The position numbers and the translations under genes were made by a program. From assembly GCF_018739885.1 (NCBI RefSeq), contig NZ_JADOES010000002.1:1-64000 (forward strand): DNA of 64,000 bases. The letters run 5' to 3'. The stretch is from Leptothoe spongobia TAU-MAC 1115. GTDB lineage: Bacteria > Cyanobacteriota > Cyanobacteriia > Phormidesmidales > Phormidesmidaceae. The notes below the pieces were generated by a model. That model was not told where the DNA came from, ran no database searches, and saw only the letters and a list, made by a program, of their open reading frames with translations. Of the stretch, positions 47,310 through 56,600 are shown piece after piece (within the stretch, counting starts at the first letter, position 1; each line of letters opens with the position of its first letter).

Positions 47310-49925
47310 ATGAATAATTGGCGCTATGGAGTTTTAGCCGCTCTGGCATGGTTGCTGGTTACCTTGACCGTTCCAGCCATGGCAGACTTGCCGCCGCAAT
47401 CGTCCGCCACCGCTCACCGCCTGGGTCAGCAAGCCTATGATCGAGGCCAGCTGACCCAGGCGGTGGACCATTGGCAGGCGGCGATCCAGGACTTTGCTCA
47501 GCAGGGAGATGTGCGATCGCAAACCCTGACCACCGCTCATTTAGCCATTGCCCTGCAAGACCTGGGCGATTGGTCCGCCGCCACCGGCACCCTAGACCAG
47601 GCCCAACAGCTGGCCCAACGCTTAAATGACGACTTTGTCTCAGCCCAACTACGGATGGTGCAAGGGAGCCTTGCCCTGCATCAAGGCCAGGTCACCCATG
47701 CCCTAGCCATGTGGCAACAGGCCGAGAGTCTGTATCGAGAGATCGACGATGACACCGGGCTCCTCCAAAGTCAACTTAATCAGGCCCAGGCGCTACAACT
47801 CTTGGGCCATCATCGACAAGCCTTCCAACGACTGCAACAGCTGACGGATAGGATGGAGACTCTCCCCGCCTCCGCACTCAAAGTAACCGGGTTACAAAAT
47901 CTTGGCATCACCCTCCAGGCCATTGGCGAATGGCAACAGGCAACAGCACTCCTGAATGAGAGTTTAGCCCTGGCCCAGCAACAACAGTTGACGGGGTTAG
48001 TAGGGGATATCCATCTGAGTTTGGGAAATGTCTTTCGAGCCCAAACTGATTGGCCCCGTGCCATCCAACACTACCAACAAGCGATCTCATTGACAGGAGA
48101 TCGGTCTATCCAACTCACTGCCCAACTAAACCGCTTCAGTCTCCTGGTCAATACAGGAGAACAAGTACAGATGGAGGATGCGATCGCACTCCTACCCCAG
48201 ATTCCCCCTCTGTTAAAACAACTTCCCCCCAGCCGCACCACCGTCTATGCCCACGTCAACCTGGCCGAAAGCCTGATCACCCTCTCCCAGGCTATCTCCT
48301 TATCCCCCCATCCCCCCTCTCTCTCCCACACCCTCTCCCCCGCTCTTTCTCAAACACTTTCCCCCCAATCCATCGCCCAACTCCTATCCACTGCCGTCAA
48401 CCAAGCCCGCTCCCTCCATGATGCCAAAGCAGAAGCCTATGCCCTGGGAGAATTGGGACATTTGTATGAAACCAACCAGCAATGGTCAGAGGCCTTAGAC
48501 CTAACCCGCACGGCGGTTCAACTAGCCCAGGACGTTCAAGCGAAAGAAATTGCCATGCCGTGGCAGTGGCAGCAAGGGCGTATTCTCAAAGCAACAGGAG
48601 ATATGGACGGGGCCATTGAGGCCTATGACCAAGCCGTCCATACCCTGCAAGACCTGCGGCAGGATCTGGTGTCCCTCTCCCCCGACATTCAGTTTTCCTT
48701 TCGAGAACAGGTAGAGCCCGTGTATCGACAACTGGCGCAATTATTACTGGCGGAGGTGGATACCTTACCCAGGGTGGAGAGACAACGGCGCTTGGTGCGA
48801 TCTCGCCAACTAATCGAAGACCTGCAGTTAGCCACCCTAGATGATTTCTTCCGACAAGCCTGTATAGCCGGAACCCCTCGCACCATTGACACCATCGACA
48901 CCACTGCCGCTGTTATCTACCCCATTCTTCTCGACCAGGACCTCGATAGCCAACGTCTGGAGGTGATTGTTTCCATACCCGGATCTAGCCCTGGCACCCG
49001 TGAATTAATGCACTATGGCCGAGCCATTCCCCCAGCCATGTCTCAACAGGTATTTGATCACCTGCAAGCGGCCCTCACCCTGCTCTACAACGCCGACGAA
49101 ATTCTCCCCACCGCCCACACACTCCATCAATGGTTAATCGAGCCAGCGGAATCACTGCTAGCCCAGCATTCAATTCACACCCTGGTCTTTGTCCCCGATG
49201 GCTTTTTGCGTAATGTGCCCATGGCCGTCCTCCATGACGGGAACCAATTTCTAATAGAAAAATACACCATTGCCCTCTCTCCAGGGTTACAACTGCTCCC
49301 CTCATCCTCCCAGCCGCTAGACATTTCCAACCAACCCCTAACCCTGGCCAGTGGGCTATCAGAACAGCGTTCAGGCTTTGTCGCCCTTCCCAATGTGGTC
49401 ACTGAACTAGAACAGGTGCAACAGCTCACCCCTACCGAGACTTTTTTGAATCAAACGTTTATTACCCCTAATCTCCAGGCACAACTTGACGTCAATGATT
49501 TTCCCATTATTCACCTGGCCACCCACGGTCAATTTAGTTCCAAGTTAGAAGACACATTCCTACTGACCTGGAACGACCGTCTCACCATTCAAGATCTGGA
49601 AAACTTGCTATCCCACCAAGAATATCGCCAACCCATTGAGCTGTTAATTTTGAGTGCCTGCCAAACAGCGCGGGGGGACGACCGGGCAGCCTTAGGGTTA
49701 GCAGGCATAGCCGTTCGAGCTGGAGCCAGAAGCATTCTCTCCACCCTTTGGTCCGTGGCCGATGACTCCACGGCCCAGCTGATCACTAGTTTCTATCAAA
49801 ACCTCACCCAACAAACTACAAAAGCAGAAGCCCTGCGCCAGGCGCAACTGAGCCTATTACACTCCAACGACTTTAACCATCCTTATTTTTGGGGTCCCTT
49901 TGTTCTGGTGGGTAATTGGCAGTGA
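47310..49925 (+). CDS. exported TPR-CHAT caspase-like protease
   Basis: 871 residues from ATG 47310, with GGAGG eight bases upstream; the upstream in-frame start overlapping the previous gene lacks such a site. A signal peptide (VLAALAWLLVTLTVPAMA) is followed by TPR repeats (about 30-480). The C-terminal CHAT peptidase domain has the catalytic His in HLATHGQF and Cys in ILSACQT. CHAT proteases are separase/caspase relatives (clan CD). The signal peptide and the 22-base spacing after a TPS adhesin suggest that it acts outside the cytoplasm on the adhesin or on partner cells. A low-complexity stretch (SLSPHPPSLSHTLSPALS) sits between the TPR groups. Confidence 0.88.
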   Translation: MNNWRYGVLAALAWLLVTLTVPAMADLPPQSSATAHRLGQQAYDRGQLTQAVDHWQAAIQDFAQQGDVRSQTLTTAHLAIALQDLGDWSAATGTLDQAQQLAQRLNDDFVSAQLRMVQGSLALHQGQVTHALAMWQQAESLYREIDDDTGLLQSQLNQAQALQLLGHHRQAFQRLQQLTDRMETLPASALKVTGLQNLGITLQAIGEWQQATALLNESLALAQQQQLTGLVGDIHLSLGNVFRAQTDWPRAIQHYQQAISLTGDRSIQLTAQLNRFSLLVNTGEQVQMEDAIALLPQIPPLLKQLPPSRTTVYAHVNLAESLITLSQAISLSPHPPSLSHTLSPALSQTLSPQSIAQLLSTAVNQARSLHDAKAEAYALGELGHLYETNQQWSEALDLTRTAVQLAQDVQAKEIAMPWQWQQGRILKATGDMDGAIEAYDQAVHTLQDLRQDLVSLSPDIQFSFREQVEPVYRQLAQLLLAEVDTLPRVERQRRLVRSRQLIEDLQLATLDDFFRQACIAGTPRTIDTIDTTAAVIYPILLDQDLDSQRLEVIVSIPGSSPGTRELMHYGRAIPPAMSQQVFDHLQAALTLLYNADEILPTAHTLHQWLIEPAESLLAQHSIHTLVFVPDGFLRNVPMAVLHDGNQFLIEKYTIALSPGLQLLPSSSQPLDISNQPLTLASGLSEQRSGFVALPNVVTELEQVQQLTPTETFLNQTFITPNLQAQLDVNDFPIIHLATHGQFSSKLEDTFLLTWNDRLTIQDLENLLSHQEYRQPIELLILSACQTARGDDRAALGLAGIAVRAGARSILSTLWSVADDSTAQLITSFYQNLTQQTTKAEALRQAQLSLLHSNDFNHPYFWGPFVLVGNWQ

Positions 49926-50090
49926 TCGTCATAAGCCACGCCCAAGTTGAAACCTGTAGTTTCTCCCACGGTAAAACGACCGTTCTGGACATGGACAAGG
50001 TTTAAATCAAGAAAAACCATGGCCTCATAAGTTCCTCAAACTTGGACATTACCGTTACGGATATGCGGCTTTACATAAAGGGGAGGATCT

Positions 50091-51623
50091 ATGACAGTAG
50101 ATTACTTAATCGTGGGTAGCGGTCTCTCTGCCCTTGTATTTGGTGCACTCATGGCCAACTCTGGTAAACGGGTGCAAATCCTAGAATCCCACGAGTACCC
50201 CGGCGGCTTTGGCCACACATTTACCATGGCCAAGAAATACACCTTTAATGCTCAGCTCCATTACGTCTGGGACTGTGGCGAAGGTAATACGGTCAACCGA
50301 GTCTTGAAACAACTCGGTCTGGATCAAGAGATTACCTTTGAACGATATGATCCCGATGGGTTTGACCATATGAATATGCCTGGTTATACCCTCAACATTC
50401 CGTCAGATGCGGCAACGCTGATCCAACGCCTCTCTAAACGGTTTCCTGACCATCAGGCATCCATTCAAAAATTTATCGATGAAGTCCAGACCGTACGAGC
50501 TGGGCTTAAAGTCTTATCTCCTCCTGTGCAGCCCTTAGAGCTATTACAACACCTTGGCAAGGTAACAAAAACGATTCAATATGTGCGCAGTACCCTCCAG
50601 GACGTCTTCAACAAATTTAAGCTGCCCTTAGAGGCCCAAACTCTCCTGGCGCTACAATGGCCAGATTTTTTGCTACCCCCCAACCAGCTATCCTTCTATG
50701 CCTGGGTGATTTTATTTACTGCCTATCAAGAGGGAGCTTTTTATCCTACTCAACATTTTGAGGCGGTGATCAATGCCCTGGTCAAGGTCATTCATGATAA
50801 CGGTGGGAAAGTCTTATGCAACCAAGAGGTGGTGAACTTTTTGGTGACTAACAAAACAGTTAATGGGGTGCAGGCCATTGATCGCCATACCCACGTTACC
50901 CATGACTTTACAGCCGATACCGTCATCTGCAACATGGACCCCAAAAAAGCGGCCAAGATGATCGGTATAGATAAGTTTTCAAAAACAGTCCAGAAAAAGC
51001 TGGATTATGACTACTCGCCTTCAAATTTTATGGCCTACTGCGTGGTCAAAGATATCGACTTACGAGACTACGACTTTGGCAAGTGGAATACATTCCACAC
51101 AGAGGAGTCTGACCTGAATGAAGCTTTTGAACGCATGTATGTACACCACGATTTCTCAAAGCCCAGCTTTGCCATTACTACCCCGACGTTGTTAACAGAT
51201 GCGGCGCGAGATTGCCCTAAGGACTGCCAAATCATTGAGTTTCTGACTGTGGCCAATTATGACTATTTTCAGACGTTGCTACAGCAGGATCGCAAACTCT
51301 ATACCCAGAAAAAAGAAGAAATTCTCAACCAAATTCTTGATATTGTCGAAGCACAGTATGTTCCCGATATCAGAGAGCACCTGGTCTTTAAGATTACCGG
51401 TAGCCCTACCACCAACGAACGCTTCTGTAATTGTCCTAGTGGTAATTCTTATGGTTCCAGTTTGACCCCTAAAAATATGGGGCCTGGACGGCTAAATCAC
51501 CAGAGTTCCTTGAAAAATTTCTACTTCTGCAACGCGTCTTCTGGCTATCCGGGGTTTGCACCTACGTTTTGGACAGGGGCACTGTTGTACCAACGCCTGT
51601 CAGGCGATGTCATTTTAGGGTAG
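50091..51623 (+). CDS. FAD-dependent oxidoreductase, phytoene-desaturase/retinol-saturase-like
   Basis: 510 residues with a strong ribosome site (GGGGAGG five bases before ATG). The N-terminus YLIVGSGLSALVFGALMANSGKRVQILE is a dinucleotide-binding fold, followed by the GG motif region HEYPGGFGHTF. The C-terminus ends with a flavin-contacting segment (NASSGYPGFAPTFWTGALL) as in carotenoid isomerases/desaturases and retinol saturases. It may reduce or isomerise a polyene or other lipid. The exact substrate is unknown. A second FAD enzyme lies 124 bases downstream on the same strand, possibly the same pathway. Confidence 0.8.
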   Translation: MTVDYLIVGSGLSALVFGALMANSGKRVQILESHEYPGGFGHTFTMAKKYTFNAQLHYVWDCGEGNTVNRVLKQLGLDQEITFERYDPDGFDHMNMPGYTLNIPSDAATLIQRLSKRFPDHQASIQKFIDEVQTVRAGLKVLSPPVQPLELLQHLGKVTKTIQYVRSTLQDVFNKFKLPLEAQTLLALQWPDFLLPPNQLSFYAWVILFTAYQEGAFYPTQHFEAVINALVKVIHDNGGKVLCNQEVVNFLVTNKTVNGVQAIDRHTHVTHDFTADTVICNMDPKKAAKMIGIDKFSKTVQKKLDYDYSPSNFMAYCVVKDIDLRDYDFGKWNTFHTEESDLNEAFERMYVHHDFSKPSFAITTPTLLTDAARDCPKDCQIIEFLTVANYDYFQTLLQQDRKLYTQKKEEILNQILDIVEAQYVPDIREHLVFKITGSPTTNERFCNCPSGNSYGSSLTPKNMGPGRLNHQSSLKNFYFCNASSGYPGFAPTFWTGALLYQRLSGDVILG

Positions 51624-51669
51624 ACAAGGGACTAAGGCAAAATCCTGGCTGATAGCGCCCGGTATCGAA

Positions 51670-51696
51670 GGGCATCCACAAGGGAGTGCCCCTACA
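51670..51696 (+). repeat. mobile palindromic repeat, intergenic copy
   Basis: GGGCATCCACAAGGGAGTGC then CCCTACA. It shares the frame GGGCA-N2-CACAAGG-N-GCCCCTACA with the copies in pbpC and in the haemagglutinin gene. It lies between two FAD oxidoreductase genes. Confidence 0.65.
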
Positions 51697-51747
51697 GGAT
51701 TGTCGATTTCTAATCGGGCCTAATGAATTCAAATTTGATATAAGACT

Positions 51748-52959
51748 ATGAAAATTGCAATTATTGGCGGCGGTGCCAGTGGGATGGTAACGGCCTATCT
51801 CCTCGATCAACAAGGTCATCATGTCACGGTTTTTGAACGACAGCCTATGTTAGGGGGACATATCCGCACCCTTAACAAAAATGTAAATCCCAATCATTCA
51901 GATTGTGATCAAGTTTTAGAAAATGGAGTGCTGGAATTCCCGTCAGCTTTCCATAATTTCTTGGCTCTTATGAATAGGCTAAAGGTTGACCTAGAACCGG
52001 TTGATATTGGCTCTGGTTTGTTTTTTCCGGATGGCCATCATATTCTCTCAGGGACTATGATTCGTAGAAATTTCACTGGTCTACAGCGTTTTTTGGAATA
52101 TTTGCGGTTGGATACTCTGTATGCACGCTCTGCTGGCTTTTGGATACGGATGCAGTTTCCTAAAATGAAAGACTTTTATGATCAGTCCATGGGACAGCAT
52201 TTGAGGCGAACATGTGCCCGCAACGCCTGGCTTAAACTCTTGACCATGTACAGCTATTCCATACCCTATGAACTCATTGACAATTTCCCAGCAGAACTAG
52301 CCATTCCAGCCCTGCGTCAATATATATTTGTCAAATGGTTCAGAATTCAAGGGGGTGTCTATTCCTACATTGAGAAAATCTTAGAACAGTTTAGGGGAAA
52401 GATTATTCTCAACGCCATTGTGAAAACTATTACCAGAACATCCGATGGCATTATCCTGGAGTTGCCAGAACAACAACAAGTCTTTGACAAGGTCGTATTT
52501 GCCACTCCCCCCGATCAGGTGATGTCGCTATTGGCCGATCCCACCCTAGCTGAAACGAGGCGTTTCAAGCATTGGCAGCCAAATTATGCCCGGACATTTC
52601 TCCACACTGATACCTCTATATACAACCGTTATGGCATTACCCAGCCCTCAGAATTTGACTTCTTTAAAACCGACCATGGTTGGGGGTACAATGCATTTCT
52701 CAATCAGCTCTGCGATATTCAATCAGGTCAATGTTATAACCTGGCCTTTAATCTATCTAGCCTGATCGATAAGAACAAAATCCTGCATATCCAAGAACAT
52801 CACACCCCGCTTTATACCACCGAGTCTTTTCACTATCGCGATCAGATCGTCGAAACCAACGGTGAGAACAATACCTATTATGCAGGAGCTTATCTGGGCG
52901 ACGGCTTACACGAAGGAGCCATTACGTCAGCAATGCGGGTCGCTGAGTTGATTCAGTAA
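51748..52959 (+). CDS. NAD(P)/FAD-dependent amine-oxidase-family protein
   Basis: 403 residues. The start MKIAIIGGGASGMVTAYLL is a GxGxxG dinucleotide fold; the Glu of VTVFERQPMLGGHIRT binds the ribose; the end GAYLGDGLHEGAITSAMR is the second FAD contact. It resembles the amine-oxidase/protoporphyrinogen-oxidase-like superfamily found near lipid or cyclopropane fatty acid genes. The substrate is unknown. The last 45 bases, including the stop region, are imperfectly duplicated just downstream. Confidence 0.8.
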   Translation: MKIAIIGGGASGMVTAYLLDQQGHHVTVFERQPMLGGHIRTLNKNVNPNHSDCDQVLENGVLEFPSAFHNFLALMNRLKVDLEPVDIGSGLFFPDGHHILSGTMIRRNFTGLQRFLEYLRLDTLYARSAGFWIRMQFPKMKDFYDQSMGQHLRRTCARNAWLKLLTMYSYSIPYELIDNFPAELAIPALRQYIFVKWFRIQGGVYSYIEKILEQFRGKIILNAIVKTITRTSDGIILELPEQQQVFDKVVFATPPDQVMSLLADPTLAETRRFKHWQPNYARTFLHTDTSIYNRYGITQPSEFDFFKTDHGWGYNAFLNQLCDIQSGQCYNLAFNLSSLIDKNKILHIQEHHTPLYTTESFHYRDQIVETNGENNTYYAGAYLGDGLHEGAITSAMRVAELIQ

Positions 52960-53001
52960 GGAGCCATTACGTCAGTAATGCGGTCGCTCAATTGATTCAG
53001 T
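52913..53001 (+). repeat. 45-bp imperfect tandem duplication at a gene end
   Basis: AAGGAGCCATTACGTCAG begins both copies (52913 and 52958). The second copy has a one-base deletion and several substitutions, so it is no longer in frame. The stop of the FAD enzyme lies at the junction. Confidence 0.85.
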
Positions 53002-53033
53002 AGCCATAGTCAAACCGCTCTCAGGGACGGCGT

Positions 53034-53672
53034 CTAATACTCAATCCCCATTTGAGCTGGCACCCCTGCACTGATGGGATGTTTGATGCGGGTCATTTCT
53101 GTCACCAAGTCTGCGACATCAATCAATTCCTGGGGAGCGTAGCGTCCAGTACTGGCCACATGACAATGGACCGGGCGGGCCTGAATGCCTGCAAGCACAG
53201 GGGCCAGGTCTAAACGAGCTTTTTTCAGGGCAATGTGCAATTCATCCAGAACAACTAAGGAAATGTCGGGAGCTGCAATCAGTTTAGTCGCTGTCTGCCA
53301 GGCTTGTTCTGCCATGCGTTGGTCTCGATCCGGATCCTGGGTTTCCCAGGTGAAGCCCCCACCCAGGGTGTCGATACTCACTGGAAATCCTTGGGCTTTG
53401 AGCTTTTCTAACATAATGCGATCGCCATCGGGAAAGGCACTGTCATTTTTAATAAACTGAACCACAGCCACCCTCATATCATGGGCCAAATGGCGATAAA
53501 CCAGGTTCATGGCACCGCTGGTCTTGCCCTTGCCTAAGCCTGTAAACAGCAGATATAAGCCCTTTTCATTACCCTGACGTTGAGCGCGGGACTGATCTTT
53601 AGCAGCTTTGATCTTTTGTAGTCGAGCGTGGTCTTCTGGCGTGTTTTGTGGGGTGTTTTCTGGGTTAGTCAT
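53034..53672 (-). CDS. cobO: cob(I)alamin adenosyltransferase
   Basis: 212 residues of the CobO/BtuR family: P-loop LLFTGLGKGKTSGAMN, then VVQFIKND, VVLDELHIAL and the C-terminal part HPISAGVPAQMGIEY. It adds the 5'-deoxyadenosyl group to the cobalt of corrinoids. The start overlaps the cobN stop by ATGA, so the two are translated together. The N-terminal extension (TPQNTPEDHARLQKI) is the usual charged arm. Confidence 0.93.
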   Translation of the reverse strand: MTNPENTPQNTPEDHARLQKIKAAKDQSRAQRQGNEKGLYLLFTGLGKGKTSGAMNLVYRHLAHDMRVAVVQFIKNDSAFPDGDRIMLEKLKAQGFPVSIDTLGGGFTWETQDPDRDQRMAEQAWQTATKLIAAPDISLVVLDELHIALKKARLDLAPVLAGIQARPVHCHVASTGRYAPQELIDVADLVTEMTRIKHPISAGVPAQMGIEY

Positions 53673-56600
53673 AGTGTTTCCTCAATGTGGGCTTCAGCAT
53701 CTAACAGGGTGGCCCTCAGTTGTTCTAGCATATCGGGTGAAACCTGTTGCCATAATCCCCGCTGGTGGGCTTCTAACAAACGTTCTGACATATCCCGTAA
53801 CGCCCAGGGATTATGGGTCTGGATAAAGCGTTGAACATTGTCGTCTAGAATGTAAGCCTCGGCAACGCCAGCATACATAAAATCAGCCACCGCATGGGTT
53901 GTGGCATCATAGGCAAAGAGATAATCCACGGTTGCAGCTAGCTCAAACGCCCCTTTATAGCCATGGCGCATCACCCCAGCAATCCACTTTGGATTGACGA
54001 CACGGGAACGGTAAACCCGGCTGATCTCTTCTGGCAAGGAACGAATGCGAGGCTGTTGGGGCCGGGAGTGATCGCCAAAGTAAGCGGTGGGATTCTGACC
54101 CTGGGCCGTGCGCACGGCAGCCACCAATCCCCCTTGAAACTGGTAGTAGTCATCAGAGTCCAGCAGATCGTGTTCGCGATTATCCTGGTTATGCAACACA
54201 ATTTGCAGCTGCCCTAGACGTTGTTGAAATACATCAGGGACTGAGGTGGACCGCAGTTTACGGGTACCCGATGGGGCTGGATCTGAGGACTCTCCCACGC
54301 GTCCATAGGCATAGCAGCTCCAGTTGATATAGGCCTGAGCCAGGTCGCGATCGCTAGTCCAATTTTGTGCCTCAATCAATCCCTGCAGCCCCGCACCATA
54401 GGCCCCTGGCTTCGAGCCAAACACCCGATACTGAGCCCGGATAGCTGCATCCTCGGGACTAAACCCAAGGGACTGCCAATGGTCCGATTCTTGTTTCACC
54501 TGAAGGGCCAAAGGATTCATATCCATGGGCTCATCCAGGGCAGCCACTGCGGCCACCGCTGAATTAAACAGATCGATCAGATTGGGAAAGGCATCCCGAA
54601 AGAATCCTGAAATACGCAGGGTGACATCAACGCGGGGACGCTGTAACACGGACAGAGGCAGGATTTCAAAATCCACCACCCGACGGCCCACCCCATCCCA
54701 AACGGGCCGCACCCCCAGCAGGGCCAGGGCCTCAGCCATGTCATCCCCGCCCGTACGCATGGTAGCGGTGCCCCACATGGAGAGGCCCAGGGTTTTGGGG
54801 TATTCTCCCTGGTCCTGGGTGTAGCGTTCTACCAGATTTTCAGCGGCACGACGGCCCACATCCCAGGCACTCTCCGTAGGCAGCCCCCGAATATCAACAC
54901 TGTAGAAATTCCGCCCAGTGGGCAGCACATCTGCCCGTCCCCGCGTCGGCGCACCGGAGGAGCCGCTGGGGACATAGCCTCCGTCTAAGCCATGGAGCAG
55001 GTGGGTGATTTCCTCGGAGGTTTGGGTGAGTCTGGGCCAGAGCCACTGGCGTATCCAGGTGAGTTCTGCGGTTGTTTTTTGACCAGCATGACCAGCGTCC
55101 TTATCTGATTGAGTCAACAAGTGTTCTACCAGGGAAGCCGCCTGGTGTTCTAGCACCTCGACGGCATCCCCCATGGTATGGAGAGTTTGCTTATCTAATT
55201 TTTCTGGCTGTAACAGAGTTGTCGGTATCTCCAGATCTTTGACAACGGTACCTAGATCCGCTGTGAGGGGATCAAAGTACGAATCCCAGCCCCAGTCGTC
55301 TGAGATCGCACGGGTCAATCCCTGACGACCGGGACCGGGCTGCCGAGCAATGGCCACCATCAAATCCCGTAGCTGTCTGCCATCGGGACATTGACCTAGA
55401 ATATGCAACCCATCACGGATTTGAGCTTCCTTGAGATCGCACAGATAACCGTCTGTTTGGGTAATAAAGTCGCTAAAGGCGTTTGCATCCAGCGACTGAT
55501 CGTCTCGACGTGAGCTGAGTTGATTTTCCTGACCCATTGGCAACTTTGGCAGGATGGGGGCGAGGCCTGGCAACAGACTTAGATCCTGTTGTAGATTCTC
55601 TTGGGTGATCAGGGTGAAGATGAGATCGCGAATCACCGGCAGTCTCTTTGGATCTAACGACTCCGCATCATAATACTCATCAATCAGTGCTTCCAATCGA
55701 TGGAGCGAGCCGTAGAGTTCGGCCCGAGTCAAAGGAGGCGTCAGGTGATCCAAAATCACCGCCTGCGCCCGACGTTTCGCCTGGGTACCTTCCCCCGGAT
55801 CATTCACAATAAACGGATACAAATGGGGCATCGGCCCCAGAGCTACTTCTGGATAACAATTTTCAGAAAGAGCCAAACTCTTACCCGGCAGCCATTCCAA
55901 ATTGCCATGTTTGCCCACATGCACCACTGCCTGGGCTCCCCACTGATGACGCAGCCAGCCATAGAACGCCAGATACCGATGGGTGGGCTCTAAATCAGGG
56001 GCATGGTAGTTTAACGAAGGATCGTCATCATAGCCCCGAGAGGGCTGAATCCCCACAAAAATGTTACCCAGTTGAATCCCGGCAATGGGAATATCCACAT
56101 CTGGGTTCACCTCTCCCCAACGGTCAATGACACCCTGGCGAACAGACTCAGGCAGCGTTTGGAAATATTCTTGATAATCCTTAGCCGAGAGAGTTTGATG
56201 CACAGGCCGCATGCCCTGGCCTTCGGGATCATTGGTAATGCCCTGGGTGAGCCAGTCAATCAGCTCCGCACTGGTGGCCGACAAAATCTCTTCTGGGGGA
56301 ACAACGCCAGGGCTAACGGTATAGCCTGCCGATTTTAGCGATCGCAAAATCTCCAAACAGCTAGCGGGCGTATCCAGACCCACCCCGTTAGCCAAACGAC
56401 CATCTTTATTAGGATAGTTAGCCAGAATTAATGCTACCTTACACCGTTGAGAAGGCGTGCGCCGTAGCTTTACCCAATTAGCCGCCAGGTCGGCAACAAA
56501 CTCAATCCGGTCAGACTTCGGTTCATAGGCCATCACCGTTGTTTCCAGCTGGGGATGATCCGTCTGCACCGCCTTAAACGACACCGCCCGACTGATGATG

